From NCBI GenBank assembly GCA_000828835.1, contig AP014633.1:682001-746000 (forward strand): a stretch of DNA of 64,000 nt, written 5' to 3'. This stretch comes from Thioploca ingrica. GTDB taxonomy: Bacteria; Pseudomonadota; Gammaproteobacteria; Beggiatoales; Beggiatoaceae. Below the pieces are notes generated by a model. It was not told the origin of the DNA. It was given only the letters and a program-made list of their open reading frames with translations, and searched no databases. The stretch's first letter is position 1. Each line of letters starts with the position of its first letter. This document shows positions 1-9,765 of this stretch, one piece after another. The position numbers and the translations under genes were made by a program.

Positions 1-3000
1 GTGTGCAAGTTGAGGTTGGCTATTTTGTTGGTTTAACAAACCACCTCCCACCTGAGTGGCAGTATTGGCCATGAAGAAAACATGACTGACTGCGGGGCTA
101 CTATTGATATTGGCCATACCGCCACCGCTAGTCGCAGTATTGTTTTTAAAAAAGCTATATTTTACCTTGGGGTGACTGCCCGTATTATTTGATAAACCCC
201 CGCCATAATAGGCAGAATTATTTTCCACCATGAGATGTTGTAATGTCGGACTACCTTGGTCATTAAATAATCCACCACCACAACCCAGTGGGCAATTTTG
301 GCTACCATTCGCTTGACCCGCGGTGATAGTGAAACCATCTAGCAATGCGGTTTCATCAGTGCCACTTCCGGTGACCACGTGATAGCTATTGTCATTAGGA
401 TTACCCACGACACCTATGTCGCCACTGAGAATGGTTGGATGACTGGCACTATCACGTTGTTGCAGTTGGGTTTCTGTACCATTGAAGCCACCATAAATTG
501 CTATCCCATTAATCAATTGAAAAGTAGCTGTCCGGTCAGTTTGAGTGGTTGGTTTATAAGTCCCTTCTGCTACCCAAATTTGATTAACCCCATCACAACT
601 GATTGCTGTCGCTAAAGCCGTTTGCAAATCAGTGAAAGCCTCGTTCCAATTAAGACCCGTATTCTTGCCTCCAGCTTTTTGATTAACGTAAAGAATCGGT
701 GTATTGGGGCAATTTAATGACGATTGCGGCGAAGATGGCGATAGCGGCACAAAAATAGCCTGACACTTTTGATCTTCGGTCATGATCACTTGGGTAGTAT
801 TATCTTTACCGAGCGTACAACCAACCCAACCTCTAAATCGCCACGCCATTGAATCAAAGGAGGTTGTTAAAGTAACCGTAGTTCCTTGCTCGTAATCAAA
901 TGTACAAACTTTATTGCCATCACCACAAAGAATACCCATTGGCTTACTCGTCACTTTACCTTTACCGGAGACACTGACAGTTAGATTAAATAAGGATTGT
1001 GTCGGCGGTAATAATTGGAAGTAGGCTGTGCATGATTGTTGTCCGGCGATAGTAATTTGACCTTGTTCATTACAATCACCACTCCAGTGGTCAAATTTTG
1101 CTCCCAGTGCGGCTTTAGGTATCAAAGTCACCACAGCATTAGGTACAAAACTAAAAGCACAAGTGGCTTCGTTGTTCTTATTACAAACAATTCCTTCAGG
1201 ATCACTGGCTACCGCACCGCTACCATCACCAGCCAATTGAATAACTAGCCCATTATCACCTCCTGGTGTTGGTGCTACCGAAATACCCTGACAAGTTAAA
1301 TCATAAGCAACTGTGAGATTGTTAGGATCATTAGTCATTAATTCTAATTTGGCTTTATACTGCTCAGCGGCGGCTGGTTGACATTGAACAGTCAGAATTT
1401 GTTTGGCACCCCCATTGGCAATCGTGAAAGGAATCGACGCTGGACTGAGGATACTAAAATTGGCTTTTTGTTCACCAGAAATAATAGCTGACTTTATCGT
1501 TAAATCTTCATCACCCGTTTCTTCAATTTCAATAAGTTGTGTTGAACTTTCGCCAATTTTAACTTTACCAAACTCCACCGTACTATTGGGAGGTGGAAGG
1601 GACGCAAAGCCAGGAAAGCCAGGTTGTACACCATTGCAAATCAGCTGATATTGAACCGACCAATGACCTGAATCTTCAATTCGCTTACTGGGTAAATCCT
1701 GATGTGGCGGCTGATCATTTGGCCACCCATTGGTTATTAAGTTAAGCGTGGCTCGCCGCTCACCTTGATCTTTAGGTTGACATTGAACTTGAATCGTTGT
1801 TTCCTTACCTTCCGAACTTTCTGGGGCAAATAAAGGCAAAGGTGAATTAACTAACTGAAATTCACTCGCTTGTGGACCAGAGAAAGGTTGTTTAGCCAAA
1901 TCAACCCATAATAATGAATTACCATCTTCTACAATCGTCAAGGTCGTTGGTTGAGTGGTATTAATCGGTACAGACCCAAAATCTATCTTCCCACCGGGTG
2001 ATACCGGCATAGAATTATAAACCGCTGGTCGATCGGCTATACCAAAACATTCTAATTTATACTTAAATTTTTGTGGTTGTTTTTTATCCGGAGGAAGATT
2101 GAAAGCATTTAGAGTTAACAAAGTTAGGGTCGCTGGCGTTATCCAACTTTTGCGGGGTATACATTGTACGGTAACCGGAAGTTGCCCATTTTTAGGAATC
2201 GGATTTTGAAACAGCGTATCAACATTTTTAATGGTAAATCCGACGGCAGTGTCGATGCTGTCAAGTGCTACCCGTAAATCCGCTTCCCCGGGGTTATGAA
2301 TAACAAAAGTTCTTTCTGCCGTTTCCCACTGACCGGATCTCATTTTATGTTCCCGACTTTGACCCACGTAAAAAGTATCATTAGGTTTGAGAAACATCGT
2401 TTCATTAGTCGGTGATTGATAAGTCACTTCATAACCGGCTAACTTAGGTTGGACATCGCATCGTAAGTGATACTCCTGCTTCGATTCTTTTCCCTTGAGT
2501 TCATCTTCAAATGTCCCTTCGTAGGCAAATACTTGTAATTTTGCTACCTTTTGGGGCATAAAATCCCCATTCGCTTTTGGAGCCGGTTTGCAGGTAATCT
2601 TGATCGGAAAGTAATCTGGAGCGTTATAGGGAATGGTAACTGGGAAAAATGAGGGATCTTTATCAATGGAAAAATAATTAGCTAAGGAGTCACTTTTTTC
2701 CTCAATCAGTTCCACTCTACTTATCGTTAAATCACGCCCACCGGCTTCAGTAATAAACAGAGTTTTTTCTGCCGGCGTATCTTCCCCTGCATTGAATTCA
2801 ATTTGGTCTTTGGGAAGTGGTGAAGAATGGTATGTCGCTACTAATTCCGATTTATCTACATCAATCCCATTACATTGCAACCAGTATTCATTAAGTCCTT
2901 GAAACTCAGTGGTTACGACTAATTTAGCTTGACGTGTTCCCAGTGCTGATGGCTCACATTGTAACTTAACCGTTAGACTCGCTTTATCAGCAAGGGTAAT

Positions 3001-4170
3001 GGGAAAGCTAGCCGGTTCTATAACAGCAAAGTCTAACCAATCATCTGTTTGAGTCAGTTCTATATTTTCTATTTTTAAGGGAGTATTACCGGTGTTGTTG
3101 ATCTGAAAAGTTTTAATTTTTGCCGCTGTCGGCACCGGTGGCGTTGTCATCATGACCGGAATATCGCCAAAAAGAATCGTGTTATCAGTAAAGGTAGGGA
3201 TAGTTTGATATTCTGAACCCAACCCAGTACAACTTAACTTATATTCCAAATTTAAATTATCCGGGTCATCCGTAGCGAGTTTTAAAATAGCGGTGCGTTC
3301 ACCTAAAGTAGTCGCATCACATTTGACCGTAATAACATTGCTCATCCCGGCGGGAACTGTTGTCAATAACGTATTGGCAGCCGGCGGTGGACTCATCTCG
3401 ACAGCAAAATCGTCTTTATCGCCAGTGATTTCTTGAAAATAGATTTTTAAATCGGCATTACCCGATGGATTAGAAATTCTAATCGGTTGAAATGAAGTGG
3501 TGCTAGTATCTTGAGGCAAACCATCAACCTGAATGGCTTGAAATTGAAGAGTCTCATTGGGAGCAGGTTGCGAAACATAATTTGGCTTACCAGATAGTAC
3601 TAAATCAGCGCTCAAACACCATTTTTTAATTTTACCATTCGGGCTAGCGGGTTCTTTATCTTGGACGCTGAGTGTCCAGGTACCTTGGATATTTTGACCA
3701 TCAAAAGTACTTAATAAATTATTGGGCCGATATAACCCATTCGGTTTGTAAGCGGGATCACCTGCGTCGTTACAATCTTCTTCAATACTATCCGTCGCTT
3801 CATCGTCTAAAATAACCAAAGGAATATGCCAACCGGAACAACCTTTCATAGTTTCTGGCAACTGCGGTGTTAGACTGGGTATGCCTGGTTGATCAATAAG
3901 CGTGACCTGATTTGCACCCTGTTTTAAAGTGACAACGAGTCCACCCACATGTTTATGTTCATTCAGATTTAATGACAGATTCAAGTCTTTGATAATGCCG
4001 CTATCATTAATAATTAAAGTATATTCTTTACTGGTCTCATCTAAAGACAGTGGCCCACCAATAGTGTCACAGAATTCTTTCGAAGTGGCAAAGCTAACCG
4101 ACAATGTGAATAAACCACATAAACTAGTTAACAAATAAATAAGCAAACTCAATCTTTTATGGGAATGCAT
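1..4170 (-). CDS. Partial giant exported protein: P-domain, anchor-D modules, beta-helix
   Basis: The minus-strand frame is open from ATG 4170 to the left window edge (1390 codons, C-terminus missing). Seen: a signal peptide (about residues 1-28, ending SVSFA); a proprotein-convertase-like P-domain (about 30-185, with the GTWTLSVQD signature); then about six beta-sandwich modules of the ASPM/SPD-2/Hydin or choice-of-anchor-D type, each ending in a pattern like YxLxCxG; then from about residue 1175 a polymorphic beta-helix of the choice-of-anchor-Q type (VAEGTYKPTTQTDRTATFQL, IYGGFNGTET, repeated NNSAYYGGGLSN-like rungs). AGGA lies four bases before the ATG. The architecture is that of secreted or cell-surface proteins; adhesion or a sheath role is inference. 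The gene stands alone, convergent with nothing visible. Confidence 0.85.
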   Translation of the reverse strand, partial: MHSHKRLSLLIYLLTSLCGLFTLSVSFATSKEFCDTIGGPLSLDETSKEYTLIINDSGIIKDLNLSLNLNEHKHVGGLVVTLKQGANQVTLIDQPGIPSLTPQLPETMKGCSGWHIPLVILDDEATDSIEEDCNDAGDPAYKPNGLYRPNNLLSTFDGQNIQGTWTLSVQDKEPASPNGKIKKWCLSADLVLSGKPNYVSQPAPNETLQFQAIQVDGLPQDTSTTSFQPIRISNPSGNADLKIYFQEITGDKDDFAVEMSPPPAANTLLTTVPAGMSNVITVKCDATTLGERTAILKLATDDPDNLNLEYKLSCTGLGSEYQTIPTFTDNTILFGDIPVMMTTPPVPTAAKIKTFQINNTGNTPLKIENIELTQTDDWLDFAVIEPASFPITLADKASLTVKLQCEPSALGTRQAKLVVTTEFQGLNEYWLQCNGIDVDKSELVATYHSSPLPKDQIEFNAGEDTPAEKTLFITEAGGRDLTISRVELIEEKSDSLANYFSIDKDPSFFPVTIPYNAPDYFPIKITCKPAPKANGDFMPQKVAKLQVFAYEGTFEDELKGKESKQEYHLRCDVQPKLAGYEVTYQSPTNETMFLKPNDTFYVGQSREHKMRSGQWETAERTFVIHNPGEADLRVALDSIDTAVGFTIKNVDTLFQNPIPKNGQLPVTVQCIPRKSWITPATLTLLTLNAFNLPPDKKQPQKFKYKLECFGIADRPAVYNSMPVSPGGKIDFGSVPINTTQPTTLTIVEDGNSLLWVDLAKQPFSGPQASEFQLVNSPLPLFAPESSEGKETTIQVQCQPKDQGERRATLNLITNGWPNDQPPHQDLPSKRIEDSGHWSVQYQLICNGVQPGFPGFASLPPPNSTVEFGKVKIGESSTQLIEIEETGDEDLTIKSAIISGEQKANFSILSPASIPFTIANGGAKQILTVQCQPAAAEQYKAKLELMTNDPNNLTVAYDLTCQGISVAPTPGGDNGLVIQLAGDGSGAVASDPEGIVCNKNNEATCAFSFVPNAVVTLIPKAALGAKFDHWSGDCNEQGQITIAGQQSCTAYFQLLPPTQSLFNLTVSVSGKGKVTSKPMGILCGDGNKVCTFDYEQGTTVTLTTSFDSMAWRFRGWVGCTLGKDNTTQVIMTEDQKCQAIFVPLSPSSPQSSLNCPNTPILYVNQKAGGKNTGLNWNEAFTDLQTALATAISCDGVNQIWVAEGTYKPTTQTDRTATFQLINGIAIYGGFNGTETQLQQRDSASHPTILSGDIGVVGNPNDNSYHVVTGSGTDETALLDGFTITAGQANGSQNCPLGCGGGLFNDQGSPTLQHLMVENNSAYYGGGLSNNTGSHPKVKYSFFKNNTATSGGGMANINSSPAVSHVFFMANTATQVGGGLLNQQNSQPQLAH

Positions 4171-4618
4171 ATGGTCCTACCCTATAAAAAATGATGGTGA
4201 TTTTCAACGGGTTAACTAACAAGACTCGCAACAATTAAAACCGTTGTTCCGCTGGCAGATAAAGATAAATAAATTTGGTGTTTATTTATCTATCAAATAG
4301 TATTATTTTATTAGTAAAACGATATTTTTGCAAGGAAAAAATAGTAACAGAGAAGAGAAAAGTATTTAAGAGCACACTTCGATTAAAACAGATCGGCTAT
4401 TTCTTTTCTTTGAATAAAGATAATATAACTTATTAACAAAAGGGAGCGGAGAGAATCGATTGAATGAGATAAACTCTTTCAACACTGAATCGTTCTAATA
4501 AAGCAACCGTGGTTGGTAAAATAACGGTTGTTCCAAAACCGGTTGGTCAAGTCCAAATCATCCTTGATACGACTCACAGTCCATCTTGTGAAGAAAATGA
4601 AGATAAAGTATTCTACAT
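4171..4618. other. AT-rich intergenic stretch with a short coding-like remnant
   Basis: It separates the giant minus-strand gene from msrA. A plus-strand frame from about 4473 to the stop at 4635-4637 reads like protein (TVVGKITVVPKPVGQVQII) but has no start codon, follows an in-frame stop at 4470-4472, and its last codons run into the MITE at 4619. It may be a decayed gene tail cut by the repeat; the product is not recognised. The rest is AT-rich and should contain the promoter of the giant gene, though no clear -35/-10 pair was found. Confidence 0.35.
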
Positions 4619-4753
4619 AATAGATCACTGTCATTAAGTTAAGGAAAAAATTTCCCCGCCTGATAAGGAAACGAGGGATTTACCTAACCACCCCAACCCC
4701 TCTGGAGCCAAACCGGAAGCTAAAAATCCTTAACTTAATGGCAGTGATCTATT
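4619..4753. repeat. MITE-like element with 27-bp terminal inverted repeats
   Basis: Left arm 4619-4645 and right arm 4727-4753 are inverted copies matching at 26 of 27 positions, with core CATTAAGTTAAGGA. The interior (about 80 bp) has no gene. The core CATTAAGTTAAG with the preceding ATGC recurs in both arms of 59260-59364 and as a single arm at 54378-54395, so this is a dispersed family within this one window. A short non-coding palindromic transposable element is the natural reading; the mobilising transposase is not visible. Confidence 0.75.
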
Positions 4754-4839
4754 GTATACCATTGGTTAACTATCTCAGTTTTGTGTGATGAGGGTGTGAA
4801 TTCTCATCCTCAAGAGAAAATTTTGTAAGGAGCGAGAAA

Positions 4840-5310
4840 ATGCCAACAGCAACTTTTGCAGCCGGCTGTTTTTGGGGAGTTGAGGCGGTATTTCGTCAAA
4901 TAACGGGCGTTATTTCTACTTTGGTTGGTTACATGGGTGGAACATTAGAAAATCCGAGCTATCAAGCAGTTTGTACCGATACCACCGGTCATGCTGAAGT
5001 TGTCCAAGTAGAATATGACGCTAACCAAGTTTCCTATGAGACGCTTTTAGCGGTATTTTGGGGTAATCATGATTCCACTTCTTTAAATCGACAAGGTGCC
5101 GATGTCGGGACACAATATCGTTCGGTTATCTTTTTTCACACTCCGGAACAAGAAACGATAGCCCGATTATCAAAAGATAAGCTTGAAAAATCAGGTCAAT
5201 ATTACGCACCGATTGTAACCGAAATTATCCCGGCGGCTCGGTTTTATCCTGCAGAGGAATATCATCAGCAGTATTTAGAGAAAAAAGGACTTTCCCATTG
5301 TTCAATTTAA
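4840..5310 (+). CDS. msrA: Peptide-methionine (S)-S-oxide reductase MsrA
   Basis: It reduces methionine-S-sulfoxide in damaged proteins using thioredoxin. At 156 aa it has the length of the minimal MsrA class. The catalytic motif GCFWGVE is at residues 9-15 (catalytic Cys10), followed by the family motifs [33 protein letters not shown] and the C-terminal [14 protein letters not shown]. The start is set by AAGGAG about seven bases upstream. The gene begins about 90 bp after the MITE. It looks intact and is probably cytoplasmic, as no signal peptide is seen. A role in coping with oxidants at the oxic edge is plausible but inferred. Confidence 0.97.
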   Translation: MPTATFAAGCFWGVEAVFRQITGVISTLVGYMGGTLENPSYQAVCTDTTGHAEVVQVEYDANQVSYETLLAVFWGNHDSTSLNRQGADVGTQYRSVIFFHTPEQETIARLSKDKLEKSGQYYAPIVTEIIPAARFYPAEEYHQQYLEKKGLSHCSI

Positions 5311-5356
5311 CTTACTATGAAAAAATAATATTATCATGAAAAAATTGGGAGAAGTT

Positions 5357-6265
5357 ATGAGAAATATTTTTAGGTTGGTGACCCTTATTGGGACTTTACT
5401 TTTCATCACCATTATTTATGCTACACCCAGTGCAGCAACTTGGCAACGTGAAAATTTAATCGGTTGCAATGAAAAATATTTTTACACCTTTATTATGGAG
5501 AGAAATAATCCAGCCTCTTATTATGAATATACTGAAACTTTTTCATTGGCTCAATATGAAATCGCTAGTAGTAAGTTAGTTAATAAAACGGTTATTAGAA
5601 AAACCCGACATGTTGATAAACAAGCAGATGGTCATTGGGTTAAAGAAGAGCAACAGACAAATGCTTTTGATTTAAATCAATTTTTAAGTAAAGATAACCT
5701 GGTCTACATTTTTCCGGCAGATATGAGTGAAACTCAATGGTTCGTTCAAGCGGATGGTATCTATTTACAAGGTGATAAAGGCAAAGCTATTTTAGTACCA
5801 AAAGCGGATCTCGCTACCAAGGTACCCTGGTTTAATGCCTATTCTAGAATAGCGGGGCTCTATGAAATCAATAACAATTATTATGTGTTACTAGAACAAG
5901 GTGATGAATTAGGTGGTCGTTCACTTGAGAATGACTTTCAACAAATGATTATGGTGGTGACCAGTGATAATTATAATAAAAGTTGGCAATTACTTAATCA
6001 AAGAACCACTCAAAAACTTTCCAGCGATCAAAATCCTTGGCAAGTTCAAGTGGGTTGTTTTAAAACGGTGTCCAGTGCCGATCAATTGGTAAAACAATTG
6101 GCAAAAGCTGAATTTAAAGCGCAGATTAATTTTAGTAAATCAACTCACTGTCATCGTGTTATCTTGATTCCACGCCAAGTTACCCAAGATGCTGCTAAAC
6201 AACAAGCTCAGCAATTGCAAGAAAAACTCAACATCAAAGGCTATATTGGGAAGGTAGAAGAATAA
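5357..6265 (+). CDS. Exported SPOR-domain-like protein
   Basis: An N-terminal signal sequence (about residues 1-26, MRNIFRLVTLIGTLLFITI) is followed by about 200 residues I do not recognise. A C-terminal region (about 220-302) begins WQVQVGCFKTVSSADQLVKQ, with alternating strands and helices typical of SPOR domains, which bind denuded septal peptidoglycan. The frame is open from an earlier ATG at 5336, but GGGAGAAG sits directly before ATG 5357 and the signal peptide starts there, so 5357 is preferred. It lies 46 bp after msrA, so co-transcription is possible. Periplasmic location is supported; function in division or the cell wall is inference. Confidence 0.6.
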   Translation: MRNIFRLVTLIGTLLFITIIYATPSAATWQRENLIGCNEKYFYTFIMERNNPASYYEYTETFSLAQYEIASSKLVNKTVIRKTRHVDKQADGHWVKEEQQTNAFDLNQFLSKDNLVYIFPADMSETQWFVQADGIYLQGDKGKAILVPKADLATKVPWFNAYSRIAGLYEINNNYYVLLEQGDELGGRSLENDFQQMIMVVTSDNYNKSWQLLNQRTTQKLSSDQNPWQVQVGCFKTVSSADQLVKQLAKAEFKAQINFSKSTHCHRVILIPRQVTQDAAKQQAQQLQEKLNIKGYIGKVEE

Positions 6266-6516
6266 AAATGGGGTTAATTTTATATCACGGCACTTTGATA
6301 TTAACTAATTAGTAATATAACTATTTATAAAAACTGTCCAAAATATTGATTACTATAATACATCAGCTGTGTTAATGGCTTTAAGTTGCAGCCCTATTTT
6401 AAGTAATAATATTTCTGGCAACGGAAAGGGTATTTTATTTTTTGCCAAATTTGTTGTTTCGGACTTCAAGAGTGTAACCGCTCAATTTCTCGATGTCCTC
6501 CGGTTTGGGACTGATT

Positions 6517-7413
6517 ATGAAAATAAATGGTATAAAAATAGATGACACCTTTGCCGAAGCTTTTCCCATGCAAGCGACTCGGATCTTGATTACGGCTCAG
6601 GACCGGCATTGGGCAGCGATTGCCGCAGAAGCCATGACTGGTTTTGCAACCTCTAGTTTGGTTTGTGGCTGTGAGGCCGGCATTGAACGCGAGTTGTCCC
6701 CTGACGAAACCCCTGACGCACGTCCCGGTTTTGCTATTTTGTTATTTGCCATGAATAGTGAAAAACTGACCAAACAATTGCAAAGTCGAGTCAGTCAATG
6801 TGTGTTGATGACCGCAACCAGTGCTTGTTTTGCGGGTATTCATAACAATCAACCGGTTCCATTAGGAAGTCTCCTGCGTTATTTTGGCGATGGTTGGCAA
6901 GTTTCCAAAGTCATTAATGGCAAACGTTACTGGCGAATTCCAGTCATGGAAGGAGAATTTGTTTGTGAAGAAACGACCGGTCTGGTTTCGGCTATTGGGG
7001 GAAGTAACTTTTTTATTTTAGCGACTACTCCTTCAAGTGCGTTAGCTGCCGCTGAGATCGCTATTGAAGCGATGCGTCACTTACCCAATATTATTATGCC
7101 TTTTCCAGGTGGAATTGTTCGTGCTGGTTTTAAGTTTAGCTCCAGATATAAAAATCTGATGCTTTCCACGAATCATTTATTTTGCCCTACCTTAAAAGGA
7201 CAAGTGAATTCAGCATTAGACAGAGAAACCGATGCGGTACTTGAAATCGTGATTAACGGACTGAGTGAAATTGATATTCAGCAAGCGATGCGAGTCGGTA
7301 TTCAATCGGTTTGTGCCCTAGGACGAGAAAGTGGTGTAACCCGTATTAGTGCTGGTAATTATGGTGGTGAAATGGGGTCTTTTCAGTTTCATTTACAAGA
7401 GATCTTAGCATGA
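6517..7413 (+). CDS. fhcD: Formylmethanofuran-H4MPT formyltransferase (FhcD/Ftr)
   Basis: Formyltransferase subunit of the formyltransferase/hydrolase complex. It moves a formyl group between tetrahydromethanopterin and a methanofuran-type carrier in bacterial C1 oxidation. The start MKINGIKIDDTFAEAFPMQA is the canonical family N-terminus. The frame continues upstream to an ATG at 6493, but ATG 6517 gives 298 aa, the usual Ftr length. Conserved segments include CGCEAGIE and the Gly-rich C-terminus GNYGGEMGSFQFHL. Its stop overlaps the start of fhcC by four bases, implying translational coupling. fhcA and fhcB, usually adjacent, are not in this window. Confidence 0.93.
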   Translation: MKINGIKIDDTFAEAFPMQATRILITAQDRHWAAIAAEAMTGFATSSLVCGCEAGIERELSPDETPDARPGFAILLFAMNSEKLTKQLQSRVSQCVLMTATSACFAGIHNNQPVPLGSLLRYFGDGWQVSKVINGKRYWRIPVMEGEFVCEETTGLVSAIGGSNFFILATTPSSALAAAEIAIEAMRHLPNIIMPFPGGIVRAGFKFSSRYKNLMLSTNHLFCPTLKGQVNSALDRETDAVLEIVINGLSEIDIQQAMRVGIQSVCALGRESGVTRISAGNYGGEMGSFQFHLQEILA

Positions 7414-8234
7414 CACCGTTGACGTTTACCCTTAAAACGGTACCACCACAGCGGGTAGATTTATCTAATTTAGTCCCTCATTTACTCACTCATCTATCAC
7501 TTACTGACATTGCCGCTTTGCCCTTACCTTGTGGCAATCGAACTTTGCGAGTGGATAACTTGTTTGAAATCACCGGCACCAACCCAGAAACTTTGTTATT
7601 TTATAATACCTGTAACACGTTAGATAGCATTGGCAATAATATGCAAGGTGGCATTATCAGGGTACATGGTGAAGTCGGTGCTTATTTAGGCCAAAACATG
7701 AAAGGGGGTGAAATTAGTGTGTTTGGCAATTCTGGTGTGTATGTGGCTGCCGGTATGTCCGGTGGAGAATTATATATACACGGTAATGCCGGCAGTTTTC
7801 TAGCCGCTGCCCGCCCAGGGGAAACCATGGGATTGAGGGGGGGACGAGTGATTGTCACTGGTCAAGCTGGGGATCGAGTGGGTGATAAAATGCGTCGTGG
7901 GATGGTATTGGTTGAAGGTAATGTCGGTGATTATTGTGGTACCCGAATGATTGCCGGTACCATCGCCGTGTTTGGTCAAGCCGGTCACTACACCGGTTTT
8001 GGTATGCACCGTGGCACCTTACTCTTATCACAACCACCGATTCATTTACCGGTGACTTTTAACGAATGTGGCCAATATGACTTATTATTCCTGAGATTAC
8101 TGGCTCAAGTACTTTATTATTCTAATAGTCCTAAACGTACCTTTCTTTCTAGACCGGTTCATCGCTTTGTAGGCGATATGGCTTGTCAAGGTAAAGGTGA
8201 ATTGTTAATTCTCAGTGCCGTTAAACCGACTTAA
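7410..8234 (+). CDS. fhcC: FhcC, formyltransferase/hydrolase complex subunit C
   Basis: Homologous to subunit C of formylmethanofuran dehydrogenase, a right-handed beta-helix built from glycine-rich repeats. The repeats are visible at about residues 80-205: MQGGIIRVHGEVGAYLGQ, MKGGEISVFGNSGVYVA, MSGGELYIHGNAGSFL, MRRGMVLVEGNVGDYCG and MIAGTIAVFGQAGHYTG. Length (274 aa) fits the family. ATG overlaps the fhcD stop (ATGA), so the two are one operon. In methylotrophs FhcABCD hydrolyses the formyl group to formate; here only C and D are adjacent, so the A and B subunits must lie elsewhere if the complex works. Confidence 0.93.
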   Translation: MTPLTFTLKTVPPQRVDLSNLVPHLLTHLSLTDIAALPLPCGNRTLRVDNLFEITGTNPETLLFYNTCNTLDSIGNNMQGGIIRVHGEVGAYLGQNMKGGEISVFGNSGVYVAAGMSGGELYIHGNAGSFLAAARPGETMGLRGGRVIVTGQAGDRVGDKMRRGMVLVEGNVGDYCGTRMIAGTIAVFGQAGHYTGFGMHRGTLLLSQPPIHLPVTFNECGQYDLLFLRLLAQVLYYSNSPKRTFLSRPVHRFVGDMACQGKGELLILSAVKPT

Positions 8235-8474
8235 AGCGAGAAAATATTCAACCAAGCAAGCCATTATAACTAGCATAGGGTTGCTCTTAAATATAAATGT
8301 CAAACTTGGTTAAATAGGCCTATTCCCATTTTGCTGGTGAATAAGTTCGGTTATTTGATTCTTAAAACGCTAACCTCCCAGATTGGCTACCCATTTAATT
8401 GATATAGAATAATTTTCTGAGTTAGGCTCATCAAAATAACTATCCTACTGAAATTTGGAGATAGACTATTTCGA

Positions 8475-8518
8475 GTAGTTTCAGAAATCAGGAATAACGT
8501 TATCATTCTTGAAACTAC
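8475..8518. terminator. Possible bidirectional stem between fhcC and the betaine-binding gene
   Basis: Convergent genes meet in 8235-8565. The 9-bp arms GTAGTTTCA (8475-8483) and TGAAACTAC (8510-8518) pair, with an inner ATAACGTTAT palindrome that can extend the hairpin. The plus side is followed by CGAAAAAATTTG rather than a clean T-run, so this is only a weak terminator candidate. Nothing else was seen in the gap. Confidence 0.35.
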
Positions 8519-8565
8519 CGAAAAAATTTGACGGACATGGCTAACCAAACCCTTTCTTAACTAAG

Positions 8566-9444
8566 TTACTTATTGAAAGATAACCATTTTGCCACTTTAT
8601 CACGATTTTCATTAACCCAACGTTTAGCATTTTCTTCCGGAGTGGTATTCGGTTCTTCATTCCATATCATTACTTTTTCCATATCAGCAGTCGTCCAATA
8701 GAAGTTATCTAAGAAGTGATACACTTCTGGCATATCTTCTCGTAAGCCTTTACGAACAATCGTACCAATATACTCTTCGTCCCCGTATATTTTCTTCGGA
8801 TCTTCAAGATACTTCAATTGCCAACGAGAGAATTTCCAGTGAGGGGTCCAGCCAGTAACCACTATCCATTGCTGAGTTCTAATCGCTTCCTTCAACGCGG
8901 CTGCCATAGTAGCACCACTTCCTTCAATTAATTTAAATTTGTCGAGGTGATATTCTTTGATAACCGTTTCGGTTTTACTCATTAAACCCGCACCTGGATC
9001 AATACCAATAATTTTTCCTTGAAATTTATCCACATTGGCATTTAATTCCTCAATAGAATTGATAGTAACATAGGCTGGAACAACCAAACCAATTTTGGTT
9101 CCTTCTAAGTTAGCGCCTAAATCTTCTACTTTATCTTTTACCGCTTCGAAATAATGAGCATGGGTAGAAGGTAACCAAGCGGCGACATGTGCATCCGCAT
9201 CACCACTCGCAACGGCTTGCCACATCGCTGCCGCACTGACAGAAAGCATTTCTACTTTATAGCCTAGCTCTTCTAATATGGTTTTAACTACGTTCGTACT
9301 GGCTATTTCACTAGACCATTCTACATAAACAAGAGTGACTTGGCCTTTAGAAGCTTTCTTAACCTCGGCAGCGGTTATTCCACTACTAAATATAAGCAAA
9401 AATGTTAATAATTTTAACAAAATAAATCTACTATACCCTTTCAT
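8566..9444 (-). CDS. Glycine betaine ABC transporter substrate-binding protein (OpuAC-type)
   Basis: Periplasmic binding protein for glycine betaine or another quaternary amine, used in osmoprotection. A signal peptide occupies about residues 1-26 (ending SSGITAAE). The mature start VTLVYVEWSSEIASTNVV and the segments MLSVSAAAMWQAVASGDADAH, AAWLPSTHAHY and VVTGWTPHWKFSRW are typical of the OpuAC/ProX fold, with the Trp residues that form the aromatic cage. 292 aa is normal. No permease or ATPase gene is adjacent, so the partner transporter is encoded elsewhere or this is an orphan receptor. Confidence 0.9.
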   Translation of the reverse strand: MKGYSRFILLKLLTFLLIFSSGITAAEVKKASKGQVTLVYVEWSSEIASTNVVKTILEELGYKVEMLSVSAAAMWQAVASGDADAHVAAWLPSTHAHYFEAVKDKVEDLGANLEGTKIGLVVPAYVTINSIEELNANVDKFQGKIIGIDPGAGLMSKTETVIKEYHLDKFKLIEGSGATMAAALKEAIRTQQWIVVTGWTPHWKFSRWQLKYLEDPKKIYGDEEYIGTIVRKGLREDMPEVYHFLDNFYWTTADMEKVMIWNEEPNTTPEENAKRWVNENRDKVAKWLSFNK

Positions 9445-9765
9445 CTAGAAGTATCCTTATGGTTAAAAATGAAACTGGAATAGAAGTTGTTGTGCCCAAT
9501 TTTAAAAATAATCTGGTTGGTATTCGGTTTCAATTAATCTATTTTAACAATGTACCTATAAATCATTTAGTAATTACATAATTATATTTATTAAAAAAAT
9601 TAATATAGGTAACACCATGATGATTAAATTTTTTAAAAACCTAGAATCTCTACTCAAGCTAAAAGATAACAAATAAGAGCAATCTCTCCAATTGAAAATT
9701 AAACCATGCTCGCCTACTAGGCGCAAGCATTGAAATAAAAGAATTTAAAATTGAACATGTTAAAT
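9445..9765. other. AT-rich intergenic region upstream of the betaine-binding gene
   Basis: About 320 bp between two minus-strand genes. It is strongly AT-rich and presumably carries the promoter of the betaine-binding gene and the end of the gspD transcript. I see no convincing hairpin with a T-run and no RNA gene. A 40-codon frame at 9459-9581 is noted only as unlikely coding. Confidence 0.5.

Noticed and set aside
9459..9581. 40-codon plus-strand frame between the betaine-binding gene and gspD
   Set aside because: No ribosome site, AT-rich by composition, lies in a promoter region and resembles nothing.
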